IMG/VR virus record: IMGVR_UViG_3300031977_003418
Location: 1-45,629 of that record
From: a virus
Reading direction: 5' to 3' (one strand)
Length of the DNA stretch: 45,629 bases
Position numbers and translations under genes: made by a program. The number at the start of each line of letters is the position of its first letter. Within the stretch, counting starts at the first letter, position 1. This document shows, in pieces, positions 1 to 7,070 of this stretch. The notes beneath the pieces were generated by a model. That model saw only the letters and a list, made by a program, of their open reading frames with translations. It had not been told where the DNA came from and searched no databases.

Positions 1-126
1 CCGGCGCCGGCGACGGCTCCGGCTACGGCGACGGCTCCGGCTACGGCTACGGCGCCGGCGACGGCTCCGGCTACGGCGACGGCGACGGCTCCGGCTACGG
101 CGACGGCGACGGCTCCGGCTGATCCC
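1..126. repeat. Terminal overlap, left copy (circular contig junction)
   Basis: This stretch matches the last 126 bases (45504-45629) at 124 of 126 positions. Both differences, at 7 and 55, are C here against A there (GCC for GAC). Both copies are built of GGC-GAC, GGC-TAC and GGC-TCC codon pairs and end at the same TGA. The simplest reading is that the sequence is circular with a unique length of about 45,503 bp. A tandem-repeat collapse or expansion during assembly could explain the two mismatches. A short physical terminal repeat is possible but less likely for a phage with a lambda-type terminase. Confidence 0.9.
3..122 (+). CDS. Gly/Asp/Ser/Tyr repeat protein, 3' part (second copy of 45404-45625)
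   Basis: The open frame reads Gly alternating with Asp, Ser, Tyr or Ala and stops at TGA 120-122. It is the C-terminal part of the protein starting at 45404, seen again because the contig is circular. It has two Ala codons where the right-hand copy has Asp. It should not be counted as a separate gene. Confidence 0.75.
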   Translation, partial: GAGDGSGYGDGSGYGYGAGDGSGYGDGDGSGYGDGDGSG

Positions 127-127
127 T

Positions 128-187
128 GGTGTCGCCCGGCGGGCTCGCAGCCTTCGGGCCTCGCATCCGCCGGGCGACACCCCTTTT
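128..187 (+). terminator. Rho-independent terminator after repeat-protein gene
   Basis: A perfect 15-bp inverted repeat (128-142 with 167-181) is followed by CCTTTT. It lies between the repeat-protein stop and the ASCH gene start at 208, inside a train of same-strand genes. It probably acts as a partial terminator or attenuator that lowers expression of the 0.2-4.3 kb genes relative to the early genes upstream. Confidence 0.8.
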
Positions 188-207
188 CCCTTCAACAGAG
201 CTGGACA

Positions 208-702
208 ATGAACGACCTCTTCGACGGAACACCGATCAAGGCCCTGACACTCTGGCAGCCGTGGGCCAGCCTGATGGCGGCCGGGCTCAAGATCCATGAG
301 ACCCGACACTGGGCGACGTCCTACCGGGGCCTGATCGGCATTCACGCCGGGCTGACGGTCGATGTCGCGGGCGCACCTTACGACCTGACCCGCGCCGCCT
401 TCGGCCACCTGTGGCACGAACAGTTGCCGCGCGGGGCCATGCTGGCGATCGGGCGGCTCACGGCCTGCGTCCAGGCCGAAACCCTCGCGCCTTCACTCAC
501 CCGCGCCGACCGGGCGGCGGGCAACTATGCCATCGGCCGCTTCGCCTGGCGCATCGACAACATCCAGCCCCTGATCGAGCCTCTGCCCATGGCCGGGCGG
601 CAGGGTCTCTACAGCTGGACCCCGCCCGAGGGGCTGGCCGCCAACCTTGGCCCCGTCGTGGATCATCAGGCCACATGCCAGCGTCTGGGGTGGCTTGCAT
701 GA
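208..702 (+). CDS. ASCH-domain protein
   Basis: This 164-residue protein begins with a short leader and then KALTLWQPWASLM and KIHETRHW, the start of a PUA-like ASCH domain as found in many phage early regions. ASCH proteins are thought to bind RNA or modified nucleotides; the role here is unknown. The weak ribosome site (GAGCTGGACA before ATG) follows the hairpin terminator at 128-187. Its stop overlaps the next start as ATGA, so it heads a coupled series with the methyltransferase and a second ASCH-like protein. The family is well supported, the function is not. Confidence 0.8.
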   Translation: MNDLFDGTPIKALTLWQPWASLMAAGLKIHETRHWATSYRGLIGIHAGLTVDVAGAPYDLTRAAFGHLWHEQLPRGAMLAIGRLTACVQAETLAPSLTRADRAAGNYAIGRFAWRIDNIQPLIEPLPMAGRQGLYSWTPPEGLAANLGPVVDHQATCQRLGWLA

Positions 703-1439
703 CCACCCCGCGCGCCATCGGCGGCCATCACTCTGCCCGGGCGGGCACCACGACCTGGCTGACCCCGCCGCACATCATCCCGGCGCTGGGCGGGGCCCTG
801 TCGTTCGATCTGGACCCGTGCGCGGCGCCCGCACCGCGTCCGTGGGCCACCGCGCGCAGCATGAACGCCGAGGCAGACGGCGACGGCCTGGCGATGCAAT
901 GGGATGGCCGGGTCTGGCTGAACCCGCCCTATTCCAGCAGCGAGATTGCCGCTTGGCTGGGGCGGCTGGCAGACCACGGCACCGGCACCGCCCTGATCTT
1001 CGCGCGGACCGAGACCGAGGCTTTCCAGCGCCATGTCTGGGACCGGGCCTCGGGCCTGCTGTTCCTCGCCGGGCGCCTCTACTTCCACCACCCCGACGGC
1101 ACGCGCGGACGGGCCAATGCGGGTGCTCCCTCGGTCCTGTGCGCCTATGGGCCGGGCGATCTGGACCGGCTGGCCTGCGCGGAACTCCCCGGCGCGCTGG
1201 TGCCGCTGCGCTTTGCCCGCTTCGCCCTGGTCACGGGGCTGGACCTCAGCTGGTCTCAGGTGATGCGGGAATGGATCGCCTGCCAGCCCGGCCCTGTCAG
1301 CGTGTCCGACGCCTATCGCTTCTTCGCCCGCCACCCCAAGGCTCGCAGCAACCCCAACTGGCGCGCCAAGGTCCGCCAGAAGCTGGCCCATGTCGCCGAG
1401 CGGATCGACCGCAACACCTATGTCCCGAGGATCGCATGA
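699..1439 (+). CDS. Phage N6-adenine DNA methyltransferase (Dam-like)
   Basis: The 246-residue protein contains TTWLTPPHIIPALG, SFDLDPCAAP and VWLNPPYSS, the pattern of the phage N-6-adenine methyltransferase family (PF05869). The catalytic motif is NPPY, near residue 70, and DPC contributes to the cofactor pocket. It should methylate adenine in phage DNA, perhaps against host restriction or to imitate host marks. The ATG at 699 overlaps the upstream stop, and its own stop overlaps the next start (ATGA), so the longer open frame upstream is not used. A second, different methyltransferase lies at 34374-35102. Confidence 0.88.
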   Translation: MTTPRAIGGHHSARAGTTTWLTPPHIIPALGGALSFDLDPCAAPAPRPWATARSMNAEADGDGLAMQWDGRVWLNPPYSSSEIAAWLGRLADHGTGTALIFARTETEAFQRHVWDRASGLLFLAGRLYFHHPDGTRGRANAGAPSVLCAYGPGDLDRLACAELPGALVPLRFARFALVTGLDLSWSQVMREWIACQPGPVSVSDAYRFFARHPKARSNPNWRAKVRQKLAHVAERIDRNTYVPRIA

Positions 1440-2128
1440 CCGAACGCCCCATCCTGTTCAGCGGCCCAATGGTCCGCGCCCTGCTGGACGGCAGGAAGAC
1501 CCAGACGCGGCGCGTAGTGAAGCCGCAGCCGTTCAAGATCGACGGCGAGTGGTGGATCGACGCCCGCAAGAATGAGGCCTGCCGACTGGACGACTATGTC
1601 GCCCACCGCATCGGCTGCCCGCCCTATCATGTCGGCGATCGGCTGTGGGTGAAGGAGACGTGGGCCGACGTAAACCTCGAGGGCGGCCCGGGCATCGCCT
1701 ATCGGGCAAACGGGGCAGTTCGCGATCTGATGGAGGATGAGACCTTCCTCGATGAGCGGGGGGCATTCGACTATGACGACCGGCGCCTGCGCTTTGGCCA
1801 GAACGGTCTCCGCTTCTGCGTCTGGTCGTCCGACCTCGTGTCGGGGGTCGAAGGCTCTTGGCGATCATCCATCCACATGCCCCGCTGGGCCGCCCGCCTG
1901 ACGCTGGCCATCACCGACGTCCGCGTCGAGCGCCTGCAGGACATCAGCGAGGCCGACGCCAAGGCCGAGGGCGTAGAGCAAGAGCGGATCGGCACAGCCA
2001 GAAACCCCAGCTGGCTGACCTTCAAATCGTCCTTTGCCCAGCTCTGGGACCACATCAACGGCAACGGCACTTGGGGCGAGAACCCGTGGGTGTGGGCCGT
2101 CACTTTCGAGGTGGAGCGGGCGTCATGA
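1436..2128 (+). CDS. ASCH/PUA-like phage protein
   Basis: The 230-residue protein begins ILFSGPMVRALLDGRKTQTRRV and later has GDRLWVKETWAD and MPRWAARLTLAITDVRVERLQDISEADAKAEG. This is the standard layout of a widespread phage family with a PUA/ASCH-like fold. The KTQTRR basic patch and WVKE/RW motifs suggest nucleic-acid binding. It is linked by ATGA overlaps on both sides. Its link to the Dam-like methyltransferase suggests a shared DNA-modification or RNA-handling role, which is inference. Confidence 0.8.
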   Translation: MTERPILFSGPMVRALLDGRKTQTRRVVKPQPFKIDGEWWIDARKNEACRLDDYVAHRIGCPPYHVGDRLWVKETWADVNLEGGPGIAYRANGAVRDLMEDETFLDERGAFDYDDRRLRFGQNGLRFCVWSSDLVSGVEGSWRSSIHMPRWAARLTLAITDVRVERLQDISEADAKAEGVEQERIGTARNPSWLTFKSSFAQLWDHINGNGTWGENPWVWAVTFEVERAS

Positions 2129-2925
2129 TCATCGTCACCGTTCACCTCGCCAGCGCGATCGATGGCCGGACGCAACAGCTGGCCCGCATGCACATTTGCA
2201 ATGATGGCGAGGCCACCCTGCAGAACCCCCGCCTCGGCGACTACGTCGGCGAAACCTTCGTCGGCCGTGACGCGGCGACTCTGGCGCAGGGCCGGGTGTC
2301 GAAGCGGGGCGCGGTGCGCGGCTGGCGGCGCCATGACTATCACGTCTGGAACCTGGTACGCCGGATGCTCGAGGCTATGGGCTATGACAAGGGCGCTTCC
2401 CCGGCCGGGGCAGCGCGGACGGCGTTCGCGGATCTCCCGCTGATCGACGACGGATCCGACACCCTGCGCATGGCCGAGGCGATCAGCCTGCTGGAACGCG
2501 CCATCCGCGAGCCCGTCCCCGACGCGGTGATCTCTGCATCCCGCACGACGCCGACGCGATACCGAAAGGCCGTGGACGACACGCGGGGCTGGGTGAGCGC
2601 TGCGAAGGCCTTTGTCGATCGACACCGGTTTGCAGGGGCGGATGACGGCGACGCCGGCACCGCAGTCGACCTGTGCGAACGGGTGGACACCCGGGTCCGA
2701 GCGGTCATGTCCGATGAGATTCAACAAGCCATGGCCCAGGGCCTCGACATCGACCAAGCCTTCCAGGGCGTCAGTGGCGGGGTGCTGGGCGCCCTGCTGG
2801 GGGCGGCCTGGATTAACCGCGCGCCCGGATCGACACCCGATCAGGTGGCCGATCATCTGCACGCGGGGATCCGTGGCGTGCTGGCCCAGATCGAACGCGA
2901 AGACGCAGCCCGGGACGGCGCCTGA
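2125..2925 (+). CDS. Two-part phage protein of unknown function
   Basis: Residues 1-92 (from IIVTVHLASAIDG to WNLVRRMLEAMG) look like a small stand-alone phage protein common in alphaproteobacterial phages. After a linker, residues 105-266 form an unrelated alpha-helical region with a glycine-rich patch (GVSGGVLGALLGAAW). The linker (GAARTAFAD) is encoded by a degenerate copy of the 15-bp palindrome (2415-2429). That hints that two genes were joined at that repeat. The start overlaps the upstream stop (ATGA). No function is assigned. Confidence 0.7.
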   Translation: MIIVTVHLASAIDGRTQQLARMHICNDGEATLQNPRLGDYVGETFVGRDAATLAQGRVSKRGAVRGWRRHDYHVWNLVRRMLEAMGYDKGASPAGAARTAFADLPLIDDGSDTLRMAEAISLLERAIREPVPDAVISASRTTPTRYRKAVDDTRGWVSAAKAFVDRHRFAGADDGDAGTAVDLCERVDTRVRAVMSDEIQQAMAQGLDIDQAFQGVSGGVLGALLGAAWINRAPGSTPDQVADHLHAGIRGVLAQIEREDAARDGA

Positions 2926-2927
2926 CC

Positions 2928-3284
2928 ATGTCTGCCGTCGACCGCATTCCCACGATCGGCCCGATCACCGAGGCCCGGATCCAGGCGGCCTTCGCCGAGG
3001 CGTGCGTGATCACGGCCGACGCCGCCTGCGGCCTGATCGGGTGCGATCCCCGGACCCTGCGCGAGATGACCGACGCCGGCATCATCCGGGCCGTGCGCAA
3101 GGGGGCCGGAAAGACGCGCGGCTACACCGAAGGTGACATCCGCGCATATCTGACAGAGAGTGCCGCGCCATGTCCGTCTACAAGCCCGCCAAAAGCCCGT
3201 ATTTCCAGTACGACTTCCAGATCAAGGGTCGTCGATTTCACGGCTCGACGGGCGTCGAAACGCGCCGCGCAGCTGAAGAAGTAG
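2928..3284 (+). CDS. Excisionase-like helix-turn-helix protein
   Basis: This 118-residue protein has ITADAACGLIGCDPRTLREMTDAGIIRAVRKGAGKTRGYTEGDIRAYL at residues 27-76, the pattern of a MerR/excisionase-type winged helix (HTH_17). It lies directly upstream of the integrase and overlaps it by 115 nt. Its last ~40 residues are an out-of-frame reading of the integrase start and look low-complexity. The likely role is directing excision or controlling integrase. A plain DNA-binding repressor of int is the alternative. Confidence 0.7.
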   Translation: MSAVDRIPTIGPITEARIQAAFAEACVITADAACGLIGCDPRTLREMTDAGIIRAVRKGAGKTRGYTEGDIRAYLTESAAPCPSTSPPKARISSTTSRSRVVDFTARRASKRAAQLKK

Positions 3285-4339
3285 AGCGCCGGATCCGCCG
3301 CGCCGCCTCGCTGGGCGAGCTGGACGACGCCAGCCTCATGACCCTCGATCAGGCCGCCGGCCGCTGGTGGGATGAGCATGGCTGCACCCTGAAGGGCGGC
3401 GACCGCCTCGAGGCGCGGATCGAGCGCGTCGTCACACTGATTGGGCCGTCGACACCCCTGCGCGACATCACCACCAAGGTCATCGCCCGGGCGATCGAGC
3501 GGCGCCGGGGCCAGGCACGGATCCATTCCTCGGCCGAGGGGGCGCGCCAGTACCTGCCCAGCGATTCCACCGTCAACCGGGACATGATCGACAGCCTGCG
3601 GCCTATCCTGAACCGCGCCCGCCGCACTTGGGAGGCCAAGCTGCCCGAGATCGACTGGGCCGCCCTGCGCAGGGCCGAGCCCAAACCTCGGCCGACCGAG
3701 TTCGCCGGCGATGAGTTTGAGCGGATGCTGGCAGAGGTGCGGCCCCACTGGCACCCCATGATCGACTTCGCCCGCAAGTACGGCGTGCGCCTGGGCGAGC
3801 TGTTCTTCAGCCTCGACGATCTGGACGTCTCCAACCCCGACGACGCGCGCGTCAAGCTGCGCGAGCGCAAGGGCGGCGATGAACACGTCATCCCGCTTCT
3901 GGCCGAGGACGCCGCCATGATGGCCGCGCGCCTCGGCCGGGCAAGCGCGGCGGGGCTCGACACGATATGGTTTCGGGAGAAACGCCTGTCAGGCCCAGGC
4001 GGCAAGCTGATCCTCAAGCCCCTCACCTATGGCGGGCTCGAGATCGCGGTCCGGCGCGCCATGACCCGGTCGGGCCTGCGCGCCTCAAAGGGCATGCGCG
4101 GGATCCACGCCACACGCCACCACGCCGCTATGCAGACCCTTCGCAAAACGAAGAACCTACGGGTCGCCCAGCTGCTGCTGGGCCATGCCGACATCAAGTC
4201 GACGATGGTCTACGCCCACGCGATCGAGGACGACGTCCGGAACGCGCTGGCAGAGGTTCACCGCGAAAATTTGCTGGATGAAGCATCGACGGCCAGCCCG
4301 AGTCCACGATCGGGAACGGCGTCGGCAACAGCTGAGTGA
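3170..4339 (+). CDS. int: Tyrosine recombinase (phage integrase)
   Basis: The 389-residue protein has an N-terminal AT-hook/arm-type start, a SAM-like core-binding segment (about 55-155) and a catalytic domain with R207 (KYGVRLGEL), K234 (RERKGG), H313-x-x-R316 (HATRHH), H339 (LLGHADI) and Y348 (MVYAH). All catalytic residues are present. It should recombine the attP at 5545-5589 with a host tRNA gene. It lies about 1.2 kb from attP with the Fic module between. It is the last gene of the rightward operon, so lytic transcription reaches xis and int last. Confidence 0.95.
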   Translation: MSVYKPAKSPYFQYDFQIKGRRFHGSTGVETRRAAEEVERRIRRAASLGELDDASLMTLDQAAGRWWDEHGCTLKGGDRLEARIERVVTLIGPSTPLRDITTKVIARAIERRRGQARIHSSAEGARQYLPSDSTVNRDMIDSLRPILNRARRTWEAKLPEIDWAALRRAEPKPRPTEFAGDEFERMLAEVRPHWHPMIDFARKYGVRLGELFFSLDDLDVSNPDDARVKLRERKGGDEHVIPLLAEDAAMMAARLGRASAAGLDTIWFREKRLSGPGGKLILKPLTYGGLEIAVRRAMTRSGLRASKGMRGIHATRHHAAMQTLRKTKNLRVAQLLLGHADIKSTMVYAHAIEDDVRNALAEVHRENLLDEASTASPSPRSGTASATAE

Positions 4340-4343
4340 CGGC

Positions 4344-4997
4344 CTACCCTTGACCAGCCGGGATGGATTCCAGCTGGGCCCGTAGCAACCGCTCGACGAA
4401 GGCATGCATGGGGTCCAAATCAGCGACCCCTGCGGCGGCAATAGCTTGGTCCGCATGCGCCAAAGCCGCTTCGTATTCATCTCGGTTGCTGGTGATCAGA
4501 TCGATCAATGTGACTGAGCCGGGCAGCATGAACCCATATTTCAGATTGACGCAGGCATAGGCGAAGGCCCTGGCCGTTCGGCCATTGCCATTCTTGAACG
4601 GATGCACCCAGTTGATGCGCCAAAGGGCGTAGGCAGCCACCTGGACGGCCGACGCATTGGGCCACATGGCGGCCATCTCGGCTTCGAAAGCTTCCATGAG
4701 GCCGGGGACCGCGGCGAACGCCGGAGGGTGGTATTCGCCTCCGTCGCGACGTCGCACCAACACGTCACAAGTTCGATACCGACCCGGCTGCCGAAGCAAG
4801 AGCAACGTTCCAGTTCGGTGAAGCTCAAGCAATATTTCTTGCCCAGGCGGTATTGCGCACTCGGCTCCAGGAGTCTGGTCGTGATGGGTCAGGAATCTGA
4901 CCAGAGCTTCAATTACGTTCGCTTGGTTTGCCTGATTGAGGACCTCGATCTCATGGGCATCGGCGCCGTTGATCAACTCCCAGTTTGCATCAAACAT
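4344..4997 (-). CDS. Fic-domain protein (AMP-transferase-like)
   Basis: The 217-residue protein has the Fic signature HPFKNGNGRTAR at residues 132-143, with the catalytic histidine at H132 and a helical bundle round it. Fic enzymes usually move AMP from ATP to target proteins. The position normally acidic (Asp/Glu, metal binding) is Asn136, a variant seen in part of the family, so activity cannot be assumed. A small gene upstream (5067-5255) may be its antitoxin. A strong terminator stands between them, just before the Fic start. It converges with int and is likely a prophage-expressed toxin or defence gene. Confidence 0.88.
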   Translation of the reverse strand: MFDANWELINGADAHEIEVLNQANQANVIEALVRFLTHHDQTPGAECAIPPGQEILLELHRTGTLLLLRQPGRYRTCDVLVRRRDGGEYHPPAFAAVPGLMEAFEAEMAAMWPNASAVQVAAYALWRINWVHPFKNGNGRTARAFAYACVNLKYGFMLPGSVTLIDLITSNRDEYEAALAHADQAIAAAGVADLDPMHAFVERLLRAQLESIPAGQG

Positions 4998-5005
4998 CGG
5001 TCACC

Positions 5006-5039
5006 AAAAAAGGCCGCCCGAGGAATCGGACGGCCTTTT
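5006..5039 (-). terminator. Terminator between putative antitoxin and fic
   Basis: The stem pairs 5008-5016 with 5031-5039, with further CCGA/TCGG pairing inside. On the minus strand it is followed by six T. It is nearly symmetric, so it can also stop rightward transcription. It lies after the small partner gene and only a few bases before the fic ribosome site and ATG (4997). Most transcripts should therefore carry the partner but not fic. Confidence 0.85.
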
Positions 5040-5066
5040 ATACAACTGCTCAGCTAAAACAGAAAC

Positions 5067-5255
5067 TTAAGGGTGAGCGGCCTCGCGGCCTTCGACTTCA
5101 TCCAAAACTTCCTCAACCTTTTCAACCGTGAGCGTGGAGCTACGCCCCCGAAGACCCATGATCATGCTCACGCGCTGAGCACGGCGTTCAGTCGGGGTCA
5201 TTTTGTGATTGCGGGCCCGGTCAACGAGCTGATCCAACGTGAGTGAGTGAGCCAT
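5067..5255 (-). CDS. Small putative Fic partner/antitoxin
   Basis: This 62-residue protein (MAHSLTLDQLVDRARNHK, then TPTERRAQRVSMIMGLRG and STLTVEKVEEVLDEVEG) is basic and helical, of the size of small proteins found before fic genes. I chose ATG 5255 because AGAGGGA lies 7 nt upstream; the frame continues to 5288. The canonical inhibitory motif (S/T)xxxE(G/N) is not clearly present, although RVSMIMGL could occupy that place. The antitoxin role rests on gene order and is uncertain. Confidence 0.55.
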   Translation of the reverse strand: MAHSLTLDQLVDRARNHKMTPTERRAQRVSMIMGLRGRSSTLTVEKVEEVLDEVEGREAAHP

Positions 5256-5335
5256 AACATGTCCCTCTGTGCACCCGTCCATTCTCATGATGAACTAAGA
5301 GCGGTTCGCAGGTCGCAGGGTTCCACTGCAACCTT

Positions 5336-5364
5336 TCGATACCGTTATCAGAGAGTGAGTCCAA
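5336..5364 (-). promoter_or_regulatory. Candidate promoter of the fic module
   Basis: On the minus strand TTGGAC (5364-5359) is followed after 17 bases by TATCGA (5341-5336), a fair match to -35 and -10 boxes. It lies about 80 bases upstream of the small partner gene start. It was found by eye only, and no start site is known. Confidence 0.35.
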
Positions 5365-5462
5365 CGTGAATAGGCCCGCACTCGATTGCGTATCAGCAGT
5401 GTCCATTTCGACGCTGCCGCCCATTTGAATGCCTATCCAGGAAGCAGGGCTCTGGACCAAGC

Positions 5463-5477
5463 CCCGGAATAGTCCCG
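5463..5477 (+). repeat. Putative integrase arm-type site, left copy
   Basis: The 15-mer CCCGGAATAGTCCCG occurs here and again at 5693-5707, on either side of the attP core (about 70 and 105 bases away). Tyrosine integrases bind paired arm sites of this kind. The assignment is inferred from position and identity. Confidence 0.5.
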
Positions 5478-5544
5478 GACGGACCGAAACGTCACTCTGA
5501 ATGGCCTCATAAGATCAGTCTGTTGGCGGCTCGGGATCAGGCCG

Positions 5545-5589
5545 TTCATAACCCACAGGTCGGCGGTTCAAGTCCGCCTCCAGCCACCA
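5545..5589 (+). other. attP: attP core: 3' half of a tRNA-Met(CAU) gene
   Basis: From the anticodon loop (TTCATAA) onward the sequence is a normal tRNA 3' half: stem CCCAC, variable loop AGGTC, T arm GGCGG-TTCAAGT-CCGCC, acceptor TCCAGCC and ACCA. Upstream the sequence does not form the matching 5' half (GGCCG cannot pair with CCCAC), so this is not a tRNA gene. Phages that integrate into tRNA genes carry such a 3' part so that the host tRNA is rebuilt. The expected host target starts with an acceptor strand GGCTGGA and has an anticodon stem GTGGG. Confidence 0.85.
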
Positions 5590-5961
5590 TCTTTCCCCGA
5601 ACTATCAAGGGGATAGACGACGAAGGCCACGGCGTCCTCCTCCGAAAAGCGGGACAAAAAGGGACCGGATGTCCCGGTTCGGGAGGAAAAGTCCCGGAAT
5701 AGTCCCGAACCGGGTTCACGCCACGTTCCCGCGCCACCGTGTCATACCAACCGCGCCTGCCCCGCTGCCGGCGTCAGATCCACACCCCTACCGATCAGCA
5801 GCTCGGGGGGCGACTGGGCCTTGTCGACGTCCACCATGAAAACAGGATGTGGAAGAAGCCCTCCAACGGCTGGACCATCGCGCTCGGGCACGTCTAGGGT
5901 CCGCACCGAGCCCGCGCGGCGACATGCACCGGGCACACCATCGGATCAGGACGAGGGCGCC
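5590..5961. other. Non-coding right arm of attP region
   Basis: No convincing gene was found. The first 130 bases are rich in GTCCCGG/CCGGGAC words, including the second arm repeat at 5693-5707. A 64-residue minus-strand frame (5742-5936) has no ribosome site and no recognised features. The next gene starts at 5962. Confidence 0.5.
5693..5707 (+). repeat. Putative integrase arm-type site, right copy
   Basis: This is the second exact copy of the 15-mer found at 5463-5477. It lies in a dense cluster of related GTCCCGG words (5669-5710) and may be an integrase or excisionase binding site. Confidence 0.5.
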
Positions 5962-6366
5962 ATGGGTTTCATCTATACCAATGAGGGGAATTACATCCCG
6001 CTTTCCGACGTCCAGTCCGCGCGCCCCACTCCCGATGACACCGTTCGCCTTGAACTGCGGGGCGGCGACCGCGCCACGGTTTCCGGTCGCTTCTGGAACG
6101 AGGCGCTGCAGCTGCACGGCGGGTCATCATTCCCCGCGGGGCCAGGATACTTCCGCCTTGAGTCCACAACAGATGAAGATGATCAGCGCGTGATCAACCA
6201 GGAACCGGTCATTGGCTGGGTCGTCAGCACCATGGGGAGCGCGATCCCGGTGACCGCTCAGGGCATCGATCTGAACCTTCGCTCGGTCTTGGTGCCCGAC
6301 GGCCGGGTAATTGCTGGCGACGGCTGGCATGACAACCTTGAGGCCTGGAAGGCCCAGTGGGCATAG
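5962..6366 (+). CDS. Accessory protein of unknown function
   Basis: The 134-residue protein begins MGFIYTNEGNYIPLSDVQSA and has a pattern of short strands (TVRLELRGGDRATVSGRFW) suggesting a small beta-rich fold. ATG 5962 is preferred because GGACGAGG lies just upstream; the frame runs open to 5821 but that part is arginine/proline-rich shadow. It is followed after 3 nt by a zinc-finger-like gene. The pair lies beside attP and ends before three terminators, a usual place for lysogenic-conversion genes. I do not recognise the family. Confidence 0.65.
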   Translation: MGFIYTNEGNYIPLSDVQSARPTPDDTVRLELRGGDRATVSGRFWNEALQLHGGSSFPAGPGYFRLESTTDEDDQRVINQEPVIGWVVSTMGSAIPVTAQGIDLNLRSVLVPDGRVIAGDGWHDNLEAWKAQWA

Positions 6367-6369
6367 CCC

Positions 6370-6690
6370 GTGCAGGTCTCTGACCTGCAGAAAAGCGGCC
6401 ATCCGGTGATCTGGGACTGCGAGGTCTGCCGGCGCACCGGCCCGGTCGACCTGGCGGCAATAGCCGAGGCCAAGGGCCCGCTCTACTCCCTGGCCAACCG
6501 CCGACCCCGATGCCGACAGGCCGGATGCGCGGGCCGAGTCCGCTTTCGCATCCGCCGTGGGCTGTGGCACAGCGACCTCGACACCATACCGCCCGCCAGT
6601 GACGCCTGGTGGAGCTATCAGGAAACCGAACGCGACCGCCTCAAAGCGGCAGGCTATCGCCTGGTCGACGGACATTGGCTTCCATCCTGA
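6370..6690 (+). CDS. Small zinc-binding-like protein
   Basis: This 106-residue protein starts at GTG 6370, three bases after the previous stop. It has WDCEVCRRTG (17-26) and PRCRQAGCAG (46-55), a CxxC plus CxxxxC arrangement typical of a zinc ribbon. An aromatic, charged C-terminal helix follows. Similar cysteine-pair proteins are common and unnamed in alphaproteobacteria and their phages. It probably shares a transcript with 5962-6366. Confidence 0.65.
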   Translation: MQVSDLQKSGHPVIWDCEVCRRTGPVDLAAIAEAKGPLYSLANRRPRCRQAGCAGRVRFRIRRGLWHSDLDTIPPASDAWWSYQETERDRLKAAGYRLVDGHWLPS

Positions 6691-6905
6691 CCGCCAGGCG
6701 CATCACGTTCAGGGTTGATTCGGATGGCGTCTGAGCGCCGAAGGGGCCGACCAGTCAGCGCCGCACACAAATCCTGTTGATCGCGCGGGTCAGAACTATC
6801 TGATTTCCAAGCGGGTCTGGGAATGCAACCCCTTGTGATCTGTGGATAGAGCGAAAACGGCGCTCGATCGGCGTGCGACTCGCGCATGATGTTCTGGTCA
6901 ACGGC

Positions 6906-6938
6906 AAAGGCCCGCCGGGGGTCGATCCCGACGGGCCT
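6906..6938 (-). terminator. Leftward terminator
   Basis: GGCCCG (6909-6914) pairs with CGGGCC (6932-6937), with further GC pairing inside. On the minus strand the stem is followed by TTT. It would stop late transcription that passes the spanin genes. Confidence 0.65.
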
Positions 6939-6967
6939 GTTCCCGCCGCGGACTGGCAGGAGTGGGA

Positions 6968-7001
6968 CCCGGCTGGCGATTACGATCGTCAGCCGGGTTT
7001 T
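6968..7001 (+). terminator. Rightward terminator
   Basis: CCCGGCTG (6968-6975) pairs with CAGCCGGG (6990-6997) and is followed by TTTT. It is well placed to end the rightward accessory transcript. Confidence 0.8.
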
Positions 7002-7038
7002 CTGAGGGTGCCCCTGCACTCGATGACTGGCAACAAGA

Positions 7039-7070
7039 AAAGGCCCCTCCCCGCGAAGGGAGGGGCCTTT
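7039..7070. terminator. Bidirectional terminator after the spanin genes
   Basis: A 13-bp perfect stem (AAAGGCCCCTCCC with GGGAGGGGCCTTT) surrounds a six-base CGCGAA loop. It lies 52 bases beyond the stop of the Rz1-like gene. The A/T runs on both sides let it work in both directions. Confidence 0.9.

Larger units (their letters stand above)
5289..5544. other. Non-coding left arm of attP region
   Basis: No convincing gene was found in these 256 bases. They hold the candidate fic-module promoter and the left copy of a 15-bp direct repeat (5463-5477). A 79-residue minus-strand frame here overlaps the partner gene and has no ribosome site. Confidence 0.5.

Noticed and set aside
666-1391. Long minus-strand frame opposite the Dam-like methyltransferase
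   Set aside because: The plus frame has clear methyltransferase motifs; at this GC content long antisense frames arise by codon bias.
5221-5460. 79-residue minus-strand frame upstream of the Fic partner
   Set aside because: It overlaps the partner start and the promoter candidate and has no ribosome site.
5521-5589. Complete tRNA-Met gene
   Set aside because: Only the 3' half is present; the upstream bases do not form a matching anticodon stem or acceptor strand.
5546-5737. Minus-strand frame ending in VAGGGLEPPTCGL
   Set aside because: This peptide is a well-known false translation of a tRNA 3' end; the region is the attP core and its arm.
5742-5936. 64-residue minus-strand frame next to attP
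   Set aside because: No ribosome site and no recognisable pattern; lies in the attP arm region.
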